The notes: generated by a model not told the origin, from the letters alone. A stretch of 64,000 nt of DNA from Fischerella sp. PCC 9605 (GCF_000517105.1 NZ_KI912148.1:1296518-1360517), one strand, 5' to 3'. Shown: positions 18,040-27,570, counted from the first letter of the stretch. Numbers and translations: made by a program.

Positions 18040-19081
18040 GAGGTAATACCTCCTCAGGGAATACAAATTTCTCGTGTGGCTGATCTTGAGGAGCCATCCA
18101 AGCCCGGATACCCTCGTTCAGCAAAATGTTTTTGGTATAGAAAGTTTCAAACTCTGGGTCTTCGGCTGCTCTTAATTCTTGAGAGACGAAGTCGTAAGCT
18201 CGCAGGTTGAGTGCTAAGCCGACAATGCCAATGGCACTCATCCACAAACCCGTCACTGGCACGAACAACATGAAGAAGTGCAGCCAGCGCTTGTTGGAGA
18301 AAGCAATACCGAAAATCTGTGACCAGAAACGGTTTGCTGTCACCATTGAGTAGGTTTCTTCGGCTTGAGTGGGGTTGAAGGCGCGGAAGGTGTTTGCCGC
18401 TTCGCCGTCTTCAAATAGGGTGTTTTCAACTGTGGCACCGTGAATCGCACACAACAGCGCTCCACCGAGTACACCCGCGACTCCCATCATGTGGAAGGGG
18501 TTGAGTGTCCAGTTGTGGAACCCTTGCAAGAACAGCAAGAAACGGAAGATTGCTGCGACGCCAAAGCTGGGTGCAAAGAACCAACTTGACTGTCCCAACG
18601 GGTACATCAAGAATACACTCACGAACACCGCGATCGGCGCAGAAAAGGCGATGGCGTTGTAAGGACGAATTCCTACCAATCGCGCAATTTCAAATTGCCG
18701 CAGCATGAAGCCAATTAAACCAAAGGCTCCGTGCAGTGCTACGAATGGCCACAATCCACCCAATTGACACCAACGGGTGAAGTCGCCTTGGGCTTCTGGT
18801 CCCCACAACAGCAACAATGAGTGTCCCATTGCGTCGGCGGGAGTTGATACGGCTACTGTCAAGAAGTTGCACCCTTCCAGGTAGGAGGAGGCTAAGCCGT
18901 GGGTGTACCAGCTGGTTACGAAGGTTGTCCCGGTTAGCCATCCGCCTAGTGCTAAAAATGCACAGGGGAATAGCAATAAACCAGACCAGCCTACGAATAC
19001 GAAGCGATCGCGCTTCAACCAGTCGTCGAGAACGTCAAACCACCCTCTACTACTAGGGGTGCGTCCTAGTGCGATGGTCAT
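18023..19081 (-). CDS. psbD: Photosystem II D2 reaction centre protein
   Basis: 352 aa, standard length. It starts [20 protein letters not shown] and ends [13 protein letters not shown]2 forms the photosystem II core with D1 and binds P680 chlorophyll, pheophytin, plastoquinone QA and the non-haem iron; [20 protein letters not shown] (histidine ligand for QA/iron) and [19 protein letters not shown] are conserved. The gene is first in a psbD-psbC operon with a GTG-initiated, overlapping second gene. A GAGG precedes the ATG by 11 nt. It diverges from ycf4 across a 390-bp regulatory region. Confidence 0.97.
   Translation of the reverse strand: MTIALGRTPSSRGWFDVLDDWLKRDRFVFVGWSGLLLFPCAFLALGGWLTGTTFVTSWYTHGLASSYLEGCNFLTVAVSTPADAMGHSLLLLWGPEAQGDFTRWCQLGGLWPFVALHGAFGLIGFMLRQFEIARLVGIRPYNAIAFSAPIAVFVSVFLMYPLGQSSWFFAPSFGVAAIFRFLLFLQGFHNWTLNPFHMMGVAGVLGGALLCAIHGATVENTLFEDGEAANTFRAFNPTQAEETYSMVTANRFWSQIFGIAFSNKRWLHFFMLFVPVTGLWMSAIGIVGLALNLRAYDFVSQELRAAEDPEFETFYTKNILLNEGIRAWMAPQDQPHEKFVFPEEVLPRGNAL
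18049..18055 (-). promoter_or_regulatory. Ribosome-binding site of psbC inside psbD
   Basis: GAGGAGG on the minus strand, 9 nt before the GTG of psbC, lies within the last codons of psbD. It decides the GTG start and indicates independent initiation on the overlapping gene. Confidence 0.85.
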
Positions 19082-19471
19082 TGGACTAAAATCCTCTTTT
19101 TTACTAAAATTGCAACGTTTTGAGGAATTAACGTTTTTTTGACACTCTCAAATGCTTTAGTGCATTTGATTTTATGAGAAAATACCGCTGGTTAAGTCGG
19201 TCTTTCTCAGGGTTGTGCCCTATCCGCGATCGCTAGCTTTAAATTAAGCTAGTGATTCCTTAATGCTTCTTAACTTATCATATTAGTTGTGCTTTGTGCT
19301 TGATTTACATACGTAAATCAAGTTTTGAGCATGAACCCATTAAATATAATCAATATCAGAAATTTTACAATCTGACACAACTTTTCTCAGAAATCTTAAA
19401 ACAAACTTGCAATAGATCCACCTCCAGTGGCAGACTTTTAAAGGGAATTTATCAAACACCAAGGTAGTTCC
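19082..19471. promoter_or_regulatory. Divergent psbD / ycf4 intergenic region
   Basis: 390 bp without a gene. It must contain promoters of both photosystem genes. I see an inverted repeat at about 19231-19252 (CTAGCTT, AT-rich centre, AAGCTAG) next to a HIP1 octamer at 19227, and AT-rich DNA on both sides. No consensus promoter could be fixed with confidence. Confidence 0.5.
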
Positions 19472-20041
19472 ATGACGACATCAACAACCATTAACAAAGG
19501 CGATAGCGTCTTGCATCAAAAGGTTCTCGGTTCGCGTCGGTTGAGTAACTACTGGTGGGCAAGTGTCGTAACTTTGGGAGCAACAGGTTTTTTGTTGGCT
19601 GCAATATCCAGCTATCTCAAAGTTAATTTACTCATAGTTACCGACCCAACTCAACTGATATTCGTCCCCCAAGGATTAGTAATGGGGTTATATGGTATTG
19701 CAGGCTTGCTCCTAGCTCTTTACCTATGGCTAGTTATCTTCTTAGACGTCGGTGGCGGATATAACGAGTTTAATCGGGAAACTGGCAAAGTTAAAATCTT
19801 TCGCTGGGGCTTTCCTGGTAAGAACCGTCGTATTGAAATTGACTGCAACACTCAAGACGTACAATCTGTACGAGTACAGATCAAAGAGGGTCTGAATCCT
19901 CTTCGTGCCTTGTATTTGCGTGTTAAGGGACGTCGAGACATCCCCTTAACTAGGGTGGGTCAACCAATGCCTTTAAAAGAGTTGGAAACACAAGGCGCTG
20001 AATTAGCAAGATTTTTAGGAGTACCTTTAGACGGTTTGTAA
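19472..20041 (+). CDS. ycf4: Photosystem I assembly protein Ycf4
   Basis: 189 aa. Two transmembrane helices near the N-terminus (about 27-48 and 66-88: YWWASVVTLGATGFLLAAIS and MGLYGIAGLLLALYLWLVIF) are followed by a soluble domain with FNRETGKVKIFRWGFPGKNR and VQIKEGLNPLRALYLRVKGR, the conserved Ycf4 core. It is a thylakoid scaffold for photosystem I assembly. Length is normal (about 184-190 aa in the family). Confidence 0.95.
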   Translation: MTTSTTINKGDSVLHQKVLGSRRLSNYWWASVVTLGATGFLLAAISSYLKVNLLIVTDPTQLIFVPQGLVMGLYGIAGLLLALYLWLVIFLDVGGGYNEFNRETGKVKIFRWGFPGKNRRIEIDCNTQDVQSVRVQIKEGLNPLRALYLRVKGRRDIPLTRVGQPMPLKELETQGAELARFLGVPLDGL

Positions 20042-20313
20042 GCAATATTGCTGGGTGGAAGTCAAAAAAGCCGGCGTTATCAGCCTTTGACCTGTTTTTA
20101 GATGGTCGGTTTATTTCCGCCATGCTGCACTAGTTCGAGGTTTTGGATAGTCGAATATCCAGACAGCTAATAGCTAATCTCTAGCATTTAGGAGCATAAG
20201 TAAAAGAAATAACAAAAGAAAACAGTTAGTAATTGCCAGTTTATAAGTATTACGTATACCCAGATCAGAAGTTAAGATACTCTGGTTGAGTCTATAACTG
20301 ACAATACTGAATA

Positions 20314-21129
20314 ATGCGGTTAAGAATTTCTAAACGTTTAGTTGTTTTTGTAATTGTCGGTGTTTTGATGGTAAGTGGATGTACGCCAAAGGAAGTAGTT
20401 TCTAATTCTTCTTCCCCTACTTCCACAGCTACCGAGGCAAGTACTAAGACAACCGCACAAACAACAGAGACAACCACAGAGGCGACTTCTGTACCTGAAG
20501 CTACAAATGAGGCTATTCCTGGAATGAAAGATTTACCAAGACTCGAAGGCAAAGCTACTGTGGTGATGATGGTTAAAGGTTCACCTATCACCATTGAAGT
20601 AGATGGCACTAATGCCCCGATCACCGCTGGCAACTTTGTAGATTTAGTACAACGCGGTGTATACGATGGGTTAGTTTTTCATCGAGTAGTACGTCAACCC
20701 CAACCATTTGTAGTTCAAGGCGGCGATCCTAAAAGTAAAGATCCTAAAACTCCCTCACAGCTTTTGGGAACAGGTGGTTTTATCGATCCAAAAACAGGTA
20801 GTGAACGCTACGTACCCTTAGAAATTAAGCCACAAGGATCGGACACGCCGATTTATAGTAAAACATTTGAGATGGCTCGCGTGACTCAGCCACCTGTATT
20901 GCAGCATAAGCTGGGTGCAGTAGCAATGGCGCGATCGCAAATGCCTGACTCTGCTTCCTCGCAATTTTATTTTGCTTTAGCAGACTTAGGTTTTCTAGAT
21001 GGTAACTATGCCGTATTTGGCTATGTCAAAGAAGGTATGGATGTAGTTAACAAAATTCAACAAGGCGATCGCATTGATTCCGCGAAAATCACTCAAGGTG
21101 CGGAAAACCTGAAGAATGGTGGAAAATAG
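20314..21129 (+). CDS. Cyclophilin-type peptidyl-prolyl isomerase, lipoprotein
   Basis: 271 aa. Signal peptide with lipobox ([12 protein letters not shown]), a Thr/Glu/Ser-rich linker, then a cyclophilin domain (about 78-268) with [57 protein letters not shown] and [20 protein letters not shown]. The catalytic-region Arg in FHRVV and the Gln-Phe in SSQFYF are present. It should fold exported proteins in the periplasm or lumen. 84 bp separate it from the ketoacyl synthase gene, mostly repeat DNA. Confidence 0.93.
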   Translation: MRLRISKRLVVFVIVGVLMVSGCTPKEVVSNSSSPTSTATEASTKTTAQTTETTTEATSVPEATNEAIPGMKDLPRLEGKATVVMMVKGSPITIEVDGTNAPITAGNFVDLVQRGVYDGLVFHRVVRQPQPFVVQGGDPKSKDPKTPSQLLGTGGFIDPKTGSERYVPLEIKPQGSDTPIYSKTFEMARVTQPPVLQHKLGAVAMARSQMPDSASSQFYFALADLGFLDGNYAVFGYVKEGMDVVNKIQQGDRIDSAKITQGAENLKNGGK

Positions 21130-21133
21130 TTTT

Positions 21134-21205
21134 AGTTCTTTGTTGGTGGTTGTTTGTTGGTTGGAAAACTTCCAAAGAACTACCAACAACCAACAAACAA
21201 CAATG
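21134..21205. repeat. TTGTTGGTTG hairpin repeat
   Basis: TTGTTGGTGGTTGTTTG is followed after GGAAAACTTCC by complementary CCAACAACCAACAAACAAC, forming a stem-loop. Similar elements lie at 24102-24166 and 41387-41462. This copy supplies the apparent leader of the ketoacyl synthase gene. Confidence 0.8.
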
Positions 21206-21213
21206 ATTCAAAA

Positions 21214-22434
21214 TTGGCAGACGTCGTTGTTACTGGTATTGGTCTTGTTTCTGCTTTAGGCAAAAACTTAGTAGATAGCTGGCAACAATTGCTTGCAGGG
21301 AAATCTGGAATTCAAATCCATCAACCATTTCCAGAACTTGAACCACGTCCTTTGGGGTTAATTAGCAAGCAACCAGCACAGCTGAGAACACTAACTCAAT
21401 TGCTGGTTGCTTCTGCTTTACAAGACGCCGGATTAATTCCTCCTTTGGAAGACTGCGGTATTTCCATCGGTTCGAGTCGCAGCCATCAAGCGGCGTGGGA
21501 GGAGATGGCGAGGCAGATGTACGACGGCAAAGGGGCAAGGGGCAAGGGGCAAGGGGCAATGGGCAATGGTAAGAAAACCAATTCCCAATGCCCAATTCCC
21601 AATGCCCAATTCCCAATGCCCAATGCCCACTCCTCTTGGCTAGACACCCTACCCCACATGAATGCGATCGCAGCTGCACGACAAATTGGTGCGACTGGGG
21701 TAGTTTTAGCGCCAATGGCGGCATGTGCTACTGGTATTTGGGCGATCGCCCAAGCGGTATTGTTGATCCAATCTGGTCAATGTCAACGAGTCCTGACAGG
21801 TGCTGTGGAAGCAGCAATTACACCCTTGACTCTGACCGGTTTTCAACAGATGGGTGCTTTGGCAAAAACTGGGGCATATCCTTTTGATTTGCATCGCGAA
21901 GGTTTGGTTTTGGGAGAAGGGGGGGCTTTATTCGTTCTAGAATCAGCAGAATTGGCAAGGCAGCGTCAAGCAAAGGTGTATGCTAAGATACTTGGCTTTG
22001 GGTTAACGGCAGATGCCTATCATCCCAACGCACCAGAACCACAAGGCAAGAGTGCGATCGCAGCGATCGAGCAATGTTTGGTACGCAGTAGCTTCAGACC
22101 CAGCGATATCGATTACATTCATGCTCATGGTACGGCTACGCAGATGAACGATAGTATAGAGAGCCGATTGATACAGAATTTATTTCCTCAAGGTGTGCCA
22201 GTTAGTTCTACCAAAGGAGCTACAGGTCATACTCTAGGTGCATCAGGAGCTTTGGGAGTAGCTTTTTCTCTGATGGCATTGCAGCAACAAATATTACCGC
22301 CATGTGTAGGGCTAAAGCAACCTGAGTTTGATTTGGATTTAGTTAGAGAGGCACGTCAAGCCGAAATTCGGCGGGTGCTGTGTTTCAGCTTTGGCTTTGG
22401 GGGACAAAATGCGGCGATCGCTTTAGGCAATTAA
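21214..22434 (+). CDS. Beta-ketoacyl-ACP synthase (KAS II/FabF-like) with repeat-derived insertion
   Basis: 406 aa from TTG (LADVVVTGIGLVSALG aligns with the usual family N-terminus); the frame continues upstream to 21154 only through repeat DNA. Thiolase-fold condensing enzyme with the catalytic triad regions intact: Cys in APMAACATGIWAIAQ, first His in HAHGTATQMNDS, second His in KGATGHTLGASGALG. It extends acyl chains by two carbons, in fatty acid or a related acyl pathway. Residues about 104-141 (KGARGKGQGAMGNGK, then CPIPNAQFPMPNAH) are encoded by heptamer-type repeats inserted in frame between conserved segments. Confidence 0.87.
   Translation: MADVVVTGIGLVSALGKNLVDSWQQLLAGKSGIQIHQPFPELEPRPLGLISKQPAQLRTLTQLLVASALQDAGLIPPLEDCGISIGSSRSHQAAWEEMARQMYDGKGARGKGQGAMGNGKKTNSQCPIPNAQFPMPNAHSSWLDTLPHMNAIAAARQIGATGVVLAPMAACATGIWAIAQAVLLIQSGQCQRVLTGAVEAAITPLTLTGFQQMGALAKTGAYPFDLHREGLVLGEGGALFVLESAELARQRQAKVYAKILGFGLTADAYHPNAPEPQGKSAIAAIEQCLVRSSFRPSDIDYIHAHGTATQMNDSIESRLIQNLFPQGVPVSSTKGATGHTLGASGALGVAFSLMALQQQILPPCVGLKQPEFDLDLVREARQAEIRRVLCFSFGFGGQNAAIALGN
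21525..21636. repeat. GGGCAA / CCCAATG repeats inserted in a coding sequence
   Basis: GGGGCAAGGGGCAAGGGGCA is followed by complementary CCCAATGCCCAATTCCCAAT runs, an imperfect hairpin of about 110 bp. It adds roughly 37 in-frame residues to the ketoacyl synthase without a stop. Confidence 0.85.
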
Positions 22435-22656
22435 AAATTAAAAATTAAATGACGAAAAAGCAGAATTTAGAAAGTACTTAAGTCTGGATCAAAAAATAAA
22501 AAATCCCTAAGAATTTATTAATTAATTTTTACACCTTTGCTCTCTTAACTCTCTGTGATTTCAACATCCCCTGACAGGTAAATGCTTCATTTGCACGTCA
22601 TCTTGAGAAAATAGATATGATAATAAAAGTCGATAAAACTTAAAATTTGTTTATCA

Positions 22657-24099
22657 ATGCTGGTTTCCTCCTCTGGCTTGTCCAAGGTCAAAGACTCAGT
22701 AAAAGAAAAGATTTTTTTCGGCAACGAACCAACCGCCGAATTAATCGCCATTCTCACCGTTTACTTTGTCCAAGGTGTTTTAGGGTTGGCGCGTTTAGCC
22801 GTCAGCTTTTTCCTCAAAGATGAACTGGGACTAAATCCAGCCCAGGTATCAGCACTGTTGGGGATTGTTGCTTTACCTTGGATTGTCAAGCCATTATTTG
22901 GTTTTATGTCCGATGGCTTCCCGATATTGGGCTATCGACGGCGTCCATACCTGATTTTATCGGGGATAGCGGGAACAATTTCTTGGGTGGCTCTAGCAAC
23001 AATAGTTCACACACCCACAGCGGCGACAGCGGCGATCGCTCTTGGTTCCTTATCTGTTGCCGTCAGTGACGTCATAGTTGACTCATTGGTTGTCGAACGA
23101 GCAAGAGCAGAATCTCAAGCAAAAGCAGGTTCTCTGCAATCTCTATGCTGGGGTGCTTCAGCCTTTGGCGGTTTGATTACCGCTTACTTCAGCGGCTTGC
23201 TTTTAGAGCATTTCAGCAATCGTACCGTATTTTGGATCACCGCCTCTTTTCCCCTGATTGTATCCGCAGTAGCTTGGTTAATTGCTGAATCTCCCGTTAG
23301 TAGCGAAGATGCTAACGATAGTCATAACACCAACTTTCAAGCAGTAAACCATCAACTCGGGCAACTGCGCCAAGCCGTTACTCAAAAAGCAATTTGGCTA
23401 CCAACAGCTTTTCTCTTCATTTGGCTCGCTATGCCAACTGCTGAACCAGCCTTTTTCTTCTTCACTACGAACGAACTACACTTTGAACCAGAATTTTTAG
23501 GGCGAGTGCGTTTGGTAACGAGTGTAGCCGCCTTAGTTGGAATTTGGATCTTCCAACGCTTTCTCAAAACTGTTCCCTTCCGCGTCATCTTTACTTGGAG
23601 TACCATCTTCTCAACAACTTTGGGGATGACGATGTTGCTGCTAGTGACTCATACAAATCGTGTTTTGGGTATTGATGACCACTGGTTTAGTTTGGGCGAC
23701 AGCCTGATTCTCTCCGTCATGGGACAAATTGCCTATATGCCAGTGTTAGTACTAGCAGCAAGGCTATGTCCATCGGGAGTGGAAGCAACATTATTTGCCC
23801 TATTGATGTCAGTAACTAATTTGGCAGGACTAGTTTCCTACGAGTTAGGCGCAGGGTTGATGCATTTATTGGGAATCACCGAAATAAACTTTGAAAAACT
23901 CTGGCTTTTGGTAATTATCACGAACCTCAGCAATTTGTTACCATTACCATTTGTTTACTGGCTACCTGCTGCTGACTCTCAAGGCGAGACAGCAAAGAAT
24001 TTACCACCAGCATCAGTACACGATCGAGAAGAATCTTTTGTACCCGATACAATCCCTAATTTGATGCTGCGAGAACTAGAATCGGAAGCAGTTGAGTAA
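22657..24099 (+). CDS. Folate/biopterin transporter family (BT1) MFS protein
   Basis: 480 aa with about 12 TM helices. Family signatures include YFVQGVLGLARLAVSFFLKD, LPWIVKPLFGFMSDGFPILG, YRRRPYLILSGIAGTISWVA and SDVIVDSLVVERARAESQAK. The FBT family includes cyanobacterial and plastid folate carriers (for example Slr0642-type proteins) in the inner or plastid envelope. Substrate specificity is inferred from the family. It is isolated from its neighbours by non-coding DNA of 222 and 114 bp. Confidence 0.88.
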   Translation: MLVSSSGLSKVKDSVKEKIFFGNEPTAELIAILTVYFVQGVLGLARLAVSFFLKDELGLNPAQVSALLGIVALPWIVKPLFGFMSDGFPILGYRRRPYLILSGIAGTISWVALATIVHTPTAATAAIALGSLSVAVSDVIVDSLVVERARAESQAKAGSLQSLCWGASAFGGLITAYFSGLLLEHFSNRTVFWITASFPLIVSAVAWLIAESPVSSEDANDSHNTNFQAVNHQLGQLRQAVTQKAIWLPTAFLFIWLAMPTAEPAFFFFTTNELHFEPEFLGRVRLVTSVAALVGIWIFQRFLKTVPFRVIFTWSTIFSTTLGMTMLLLVTHTNRVLGIDDHWFSLGDSLILSVMGQIAYMPVLVLAARLCPSGVEATLFALLMSVTNLAGLVSYELGAGLMHLLGITEINFEKLWLLVIITNLSNLLPLPFVYWLPAADSQGETAKNLPPASVHDREESFVPDTIPNLMLRELESEAVE

Positions 24100-24101
24100 C
24101 A

Positions 24102-24166
24102 ATTTGTTGTTTGTTGATTGTTGGTTGTTGTTTGGGGATTTCCCAACCAACAAACAACTACCAACT
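24102..24166. repeat. TTGTTGGTTG hairpin repeat
   Basis: Direct TTGTTTGTTGATTGTTGG with complementary CCAACCAACAAACAAC after GGGGATTTCC. It is a potential stem-loop immediately downstream of the folate transporter gene. Confidence 0.8.
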
Positions 24167-24213
24167 CATACCTAATCTTCTAATTCATCCAAAATTTAAA
24201 ATCCAAATTTGAT

Positions 24214-25737
24214 ATGCAGACTTTTGAAGTTCAAGAACAAGTTTTTACAGCTTCCGCAAAATCTTACAACCGTAATGATTGGCAAGGGGGATATAAGTCT
24301 CTAAAACAAGAGTTCGATTATTGGATAGATAACATAGAAGGACACATTCCAACCGAACTCAACGGTACGCTGTTTAGAAATGGTCCTGGTTTATTGGATG
24401 TAAATGGACAACCAGTTCATCACCCATTTGATGGGGATGGAATGATTAGTCGCATCACATTCTCAAATGGTCGTGCTCACTTCCGCAATCGCTTTGTTCG
24501 CACTGCTGAGTATCTGCAGGAACAAAAAGCAGGGAAAATTCTTTATCGCGGTGTCTTTGGTACACAAAAACCAGGTGGTTGGTTGGCTAACGCCTTTGAC
24601 TTTAAACTCAAAAATATTGCCAATACAAATGTTATTTATTCGGGTGGTAAACTGCTAGCTCTTTGGGAAGCAGCTGAACCCCATCGCCTCGATCCTTATA
24701 CACTGGAAACTTTAGGCAAAGAATACTTCAACGGTGTTCTTTCAGAAGGTGAAGCTTTTGGCGCACATCCACGCTTCGATCCCAGCAGTCACTTTGATGA
24801 TGGTGAACCTTGCTTGGTAAACTTTTCTATCAAGCCGGGACTGTCTACGACAATTACTATTTTTGAGCTAGATACAACTGGTAAAGTTGTCAGAAAGCAC
24901 GCTCATAGTGTTCCCGATTTTGCTTTCATCCACGATTTTGCGATTACCCCCAACTACTGTATATTCTTTCAAAATCCCGTCGCTTTCAATCCCATACCTT
25001 TTGCATTGGGAATGCGGGGTGCAGGAGAATGTATTAAGTTTCAACCCAATCAACCGACTCGGATTATTATCATTCCCCGCAGATCCCCCCTCAAATCCCC
25101 CCTTAATAAGGGGGGAAAAACGGAGGTGGAAATTCTTGAAACCCACTCAGGTTTTGTTTTCCATCATGTCAATGCTTTTGAGCAAGACAACGAAATTATT
25201 ATTGACTCTATTTGTTACGAATCATTACCAGAGGTGGAACCAGAAAGCGATTTCCGACAAGTTGATTTTGAAGCCCTCAAGCCTGGACAAATCTGGCGTT
25301 TTCATCTCAATCCTCACAAAAAAACTGTGCAGCGGCAGTTGCTAGAAAGTCGGTGTTGTGAATTTCCTAGTGTGCATCCCCAAAAAGTTGGACGCCCTTA
25401 TCGTTATTTTTATATAGGTGCAGCTCATGCTCCCAGTGGTAACGCTCCCTTGCAAGCATTTTTAAAAATTGATTTGGAGTCAGGAGAACGGCAACTTTGG
25501 AGTGCTGCACCCCGAGGTTATGCCAGCGAACCAGTGTTTGTACGCCGTCCTAATTCTCAAAATGAAGATGATGGTTGGGTGCTGGCTTTGGTTTACGATG
25601 CTGCTTGCGATCGCTCAGATGTGGTCATTTTGGACGCGCGCAATTTTAATCAAGGACCAATAGCGCGACTGCATCTCAAGCATCACATTCCCTATGGCTT
25701 GCATGGGAATTTTACCTCTGAGGTGTTTTTAGCATAA
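24214..25737 (+). CDS. Carotenoid cleavage oxygenase family protein
   Basis: 507 aa seven-bladed propeller dioxygenase related to apocarotenoid-15,15'-oxygenase. The four iron-ligand histidines are visible in context: GAHPRFDP, FIHDFAITPN, FHHVNAFEQD and GLHGNFTSEVF at the C-terminus. The N-terminal GTLFRNGPGLLDVNG and HPFDGDGMI motifs are also conserved. It should split carotenoids or apocarotenals with O2. Between blades, residues about 290-303 (RRSPLKSPLNKGGK) come from an inserted 33-nt repeat unit of the GATCCCCC family; this element does not break the frame or remove a ligand. No partner pathway genes are adjacent. Confidence 0.92.
   Translation: MQTFEVQEQVFTASAKSYNRNDWQGGYKSLKQEFDYWIDNIEGHIPTELNGTLFRNGPGLLDVNGQPVHHPFDGDGMISRITFSNGRAHFRNRFVRTAEYLQEQKAGKILYRGVFGTQKPGGWLANAFDFKLKNIANTNVIYSGGKLLALWEAAEPHRLDPYTLETLGKEYFNGVLSEGEAFGAHPRFDPSSHFDDGEPCLVNFSIKPGLSTTITIFELDTTGKVVRKHAHSVPDFAFIHDFAITPNYCIFFQNPVAFNPIPFALGMRGAGECIKFQPNQPTRIIIIPRRSPLKSPLNKGGKTEVEILETHSGFVFHHVNAFEQDNEIIIDSICYESLPEVEPESDFRQVDFEALKPGQIWRFHLNPHKKTVQRQLLESRCCEFPSVHPQKVGRPYRYFYIGAAHAPSGNAPLQAFLKIDLESGERQLWSAAPRGYASEPVFVRRPNSQNEDDGWVLALVYDAACDRSDVVILDARNFNQGPIARLHLKHHIPYGLHGNFTSEVFLA
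25082..25116. repeat. Half-unit of the GATCCCCC/AAGGGGGA repeat within a gene
   Basis: A GATCCCCCC start, an AAATCCCCCC core and TTAATAAGGGGGGAA end match the left arm of the element at 4393-4423. It is in frame within the carotenoid oxygenase gene. Confidence 0.85.
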
Positions 25738-26111
25738 TTTGGAAATATGCTCACACTGTGGGCGATCGCTACCTTGTGGCAAAATGATACTCTACTAGAA
25801 GCTGCTACGTGTCCACAAACCTGCTGTTCTCGTCTACACGAGTGGCTTCTCTGTATAATTAACTTATTTTCAACACAGGCGATCGTAACGAAAGAGTACT
25901 GCCTCAGTTCATAAAAATTTTTAACCCTATCCTGCGGGAATTTGCTCTGATTAGTATCTACAGCACAGCTGACTTATTTTTTAAGAGCAATTCACCATAG
26001 GAAATGAACACAGATAATTAAGTATCTTTTTTATCTGTGTTCATCTGTGTGTATCTCTGGTTTTCCTATATTACTATCTTTAAGGCTAGCAAAAAAAGTT
26101 ACATCTAATAT
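25738..26111. other. Gene-free stretch between carotenoid oxygenase and gdhA
   Basis: No coding frame is supported. It contains one hairpin-forming repeat, GAACACAGATA at about 26007 with TATCTGTGTTC at about 26033, embedded in AT-rich DNA. Confidence 0.6.
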
Positions 26112-26133
26112 TTTTGTAACATAAGTTACAAAA
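26112..26133 (+). promoter_or_regulatory. NtcA-like binding site upstream of gdhA
   Basis: TTTTGTAAC-ATAA-GTTACAAAA is a perfect inverted repeat that contains the NtcA consensus GTA-N8-TAC (26116-26129). A canonical -10 box TATAAT lies at 26172-26177, which places the site centre about 61 bp before the likely transcription start, a class I activator position rather than the common -41.5. Confidence 0.65.
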
Positions 26134-26171
26134 TTTGTTTTTTTCCCAAAAAAAAGGCTATTCTAGGCATA

Positions 26172-26177
26172 TATAAT
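26172..26177 (+). promoter_or_regulatory. -10 box of the gdhA promoter
   Basis: Consensus TATAAT, about 38 bp before the preferred gdhA start codon, with no matching -35 box, as expected for an activator-dependent promoter. Confidence 0.5.
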
Positions 26178-26214
26178 CCGGTTCGCAGAGATGCCGCGAT
26201 TGGGAGAAAACTTT

Positions 26215-27504
26215 ATGATTACAACATCCCTACAGCCGCTGGAGGCTCCTTCTCCTGCGTATATTTGCCCATTCGATCAGGCCTGTAGCTACCTTGAAGC
26301 AGCAGCGCGAGAGTTAAAGCTGGATCAAGGTATTTTGGAGGTACTCAGCCATCCCCGCAAAGTCGTCACGGTATCCATTCCCGTGAAAAGGGATAATGGT
26401 GAAATACAAATTTTAGCAGGACATCGGGTGCAACATTGCGATGTTTTGGGTCCCTACAAAGGTGGTACTCGTTACCATCCGGCTGTGACGTTGCGAGAGG
26501 TATCAGCGCTAGCAATGCTGATGACCTGGAAATGTGCGTTGTTAGGTATTCCCTACGGTGGTGCAAAGGGAGGTATTGCTATAGATCCAAAACATTACAG
26601 TGTGGGTGAACTAGAAAGGATCACCCGTCGTTACACCAGCGAGTTAATCAAAGATATTGGTCCAAGCATAGACATCCCAGCACCAGATATGGGCACTTCT
26701 GCCCGTGAAATGGCTTGGATGATGGACACCTATTCTGTAAATGTCGGTCATGCCGTACCAGGAGTTGTAACTGGTAAGCCACTTTCTATCGGTGGCTCCC
26801 GAGGACGGGAAATGGCAACCGGACGCGGCGTGATGATCGTTGTCAGAGAGGCGCTGGCAGATGAGGGTAAGTCCTTAGCGGGAACGCGAGTAGCTATCCA
26901 AGGTTTCGGGAATGTGGGCGGAGCAGCGGCTTTATTGTTTCACCAAGCAGGAGCTAAGGTGATAGCTGTTTCGACTGGATCTGGAGGAGTTTATTCTGAA
27001 GCTGGTCTTGATATCCCAGCTTTGCAAGTCTACGCTGCCCAGAACCGCAGGAGTGTTGTTGGTTTCCCTGATGCAGCACCAATTAGTAATGCTGAATTAT
27101 TAACCTTACCCTGTGATGTGTTGATTCCCGCAGCTTTGGAAAATCAGATCTCAGAAGATAATGTCAATCAGGTACAAGCCAAGATAGTTGCAGAGGCAGC
27201 TAACGGCCCAGTAACTCTGATAGCAAGCCAAGCGTTAGAGGCAAGGGGTGTAACGGTATTACCAGACATCTTGGCGAACGCTGGCGGTGTGGTGGTGAGT
27301 TATTTGGAATGGGTGCAAGGTCTTTCTTACGTATTTTGGGATGAAGAACGTGTTAACCGTGAAATGGAACACTTGATGGTGCAGGCATATAAACAAGTGA
27401 TTCAACACTCAAGGAAACGGCAGATTTCTTTAAGGTTGGCAGCCTATACATTGGGAGTTGGACGTGTTGCCCAAGCACTGACCGATCGGGGTTTGTATCC
27501 TTGA
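26215..27504 (+). CDS. gdhA: Glutamate dehydrogenase (Glu/Leu/Phe/Val dehydrogenase family)
   Basis: 429 aa from ATG MITTSLQPLE, chosen because GGGAG lies 8 nt upstream; an earlier ATG at 26191 has no such site. The substrate-binding GPYKGGTRYHP and catalytic-lysine region YGGAKGGI are conserved, as are APDMGTSAREMAWMMDTYS and the nucleotide-binding AIQGFGNVGGAAA. It catalyses reversible 2-oxoglutarate + NH4+ to glutamate. Size equals cyanobacterial GdhA (about 428 aa). An NtcA-type palindrome upstream suggests nitrogen control. The cofactor (NADP or NAD) is not settled here. Confidence 0.92.
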   Translation: MITTSLQPLEAPSPAYICPFDQACSYLEAAARELKLDQGILEVLSHPRKVVTVSIPVKRDNGEIQILAGHRVQHCDVLGPYKGGTRYHPAVTLREVSALAMLMTWKCALLGIPYGGAKGGIAIDPKHYSVGELERITRRYTSELIKDIGPSIDIPAPDMGTSAREMAWMMDTYSVNVGHAVPGVVTGKPLSIGGSRGREMATGRGVMIVVREALADEGKSLAGTRVAIQGFGNVGGAAALLFHQAGAKVIAVSTGSGGVYSEAGLDIPALQVYAAQNRRSVVGFPDAAPISNAELLTLPCDVLIPAALENQISEDNVNQVQAKIVAEAANGPVTLIASQALEARGVTVLPDILANAGGVVVSYLEWVQGLSYVFWDEERVNREMEHLMVQAYKQVIQHSRKRQISLRLAAYTLGVGRVAQALTDRGLYP

Positions 27505-27570
27505 GCTAGAAGGCAATACAATAGATTTCTGCTAAAGTTTGGGGTTTCCACACTCCTTTAACCTTATCTC

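Noticed and set aside
16651-18066. psbC with 471-aa frame from 18066
   Set aside because: The GTG at 18039 has a strong GAGGAGG 9 nt upstream and gives the family N-terminus and the usual 17-bp overlap with psbD.
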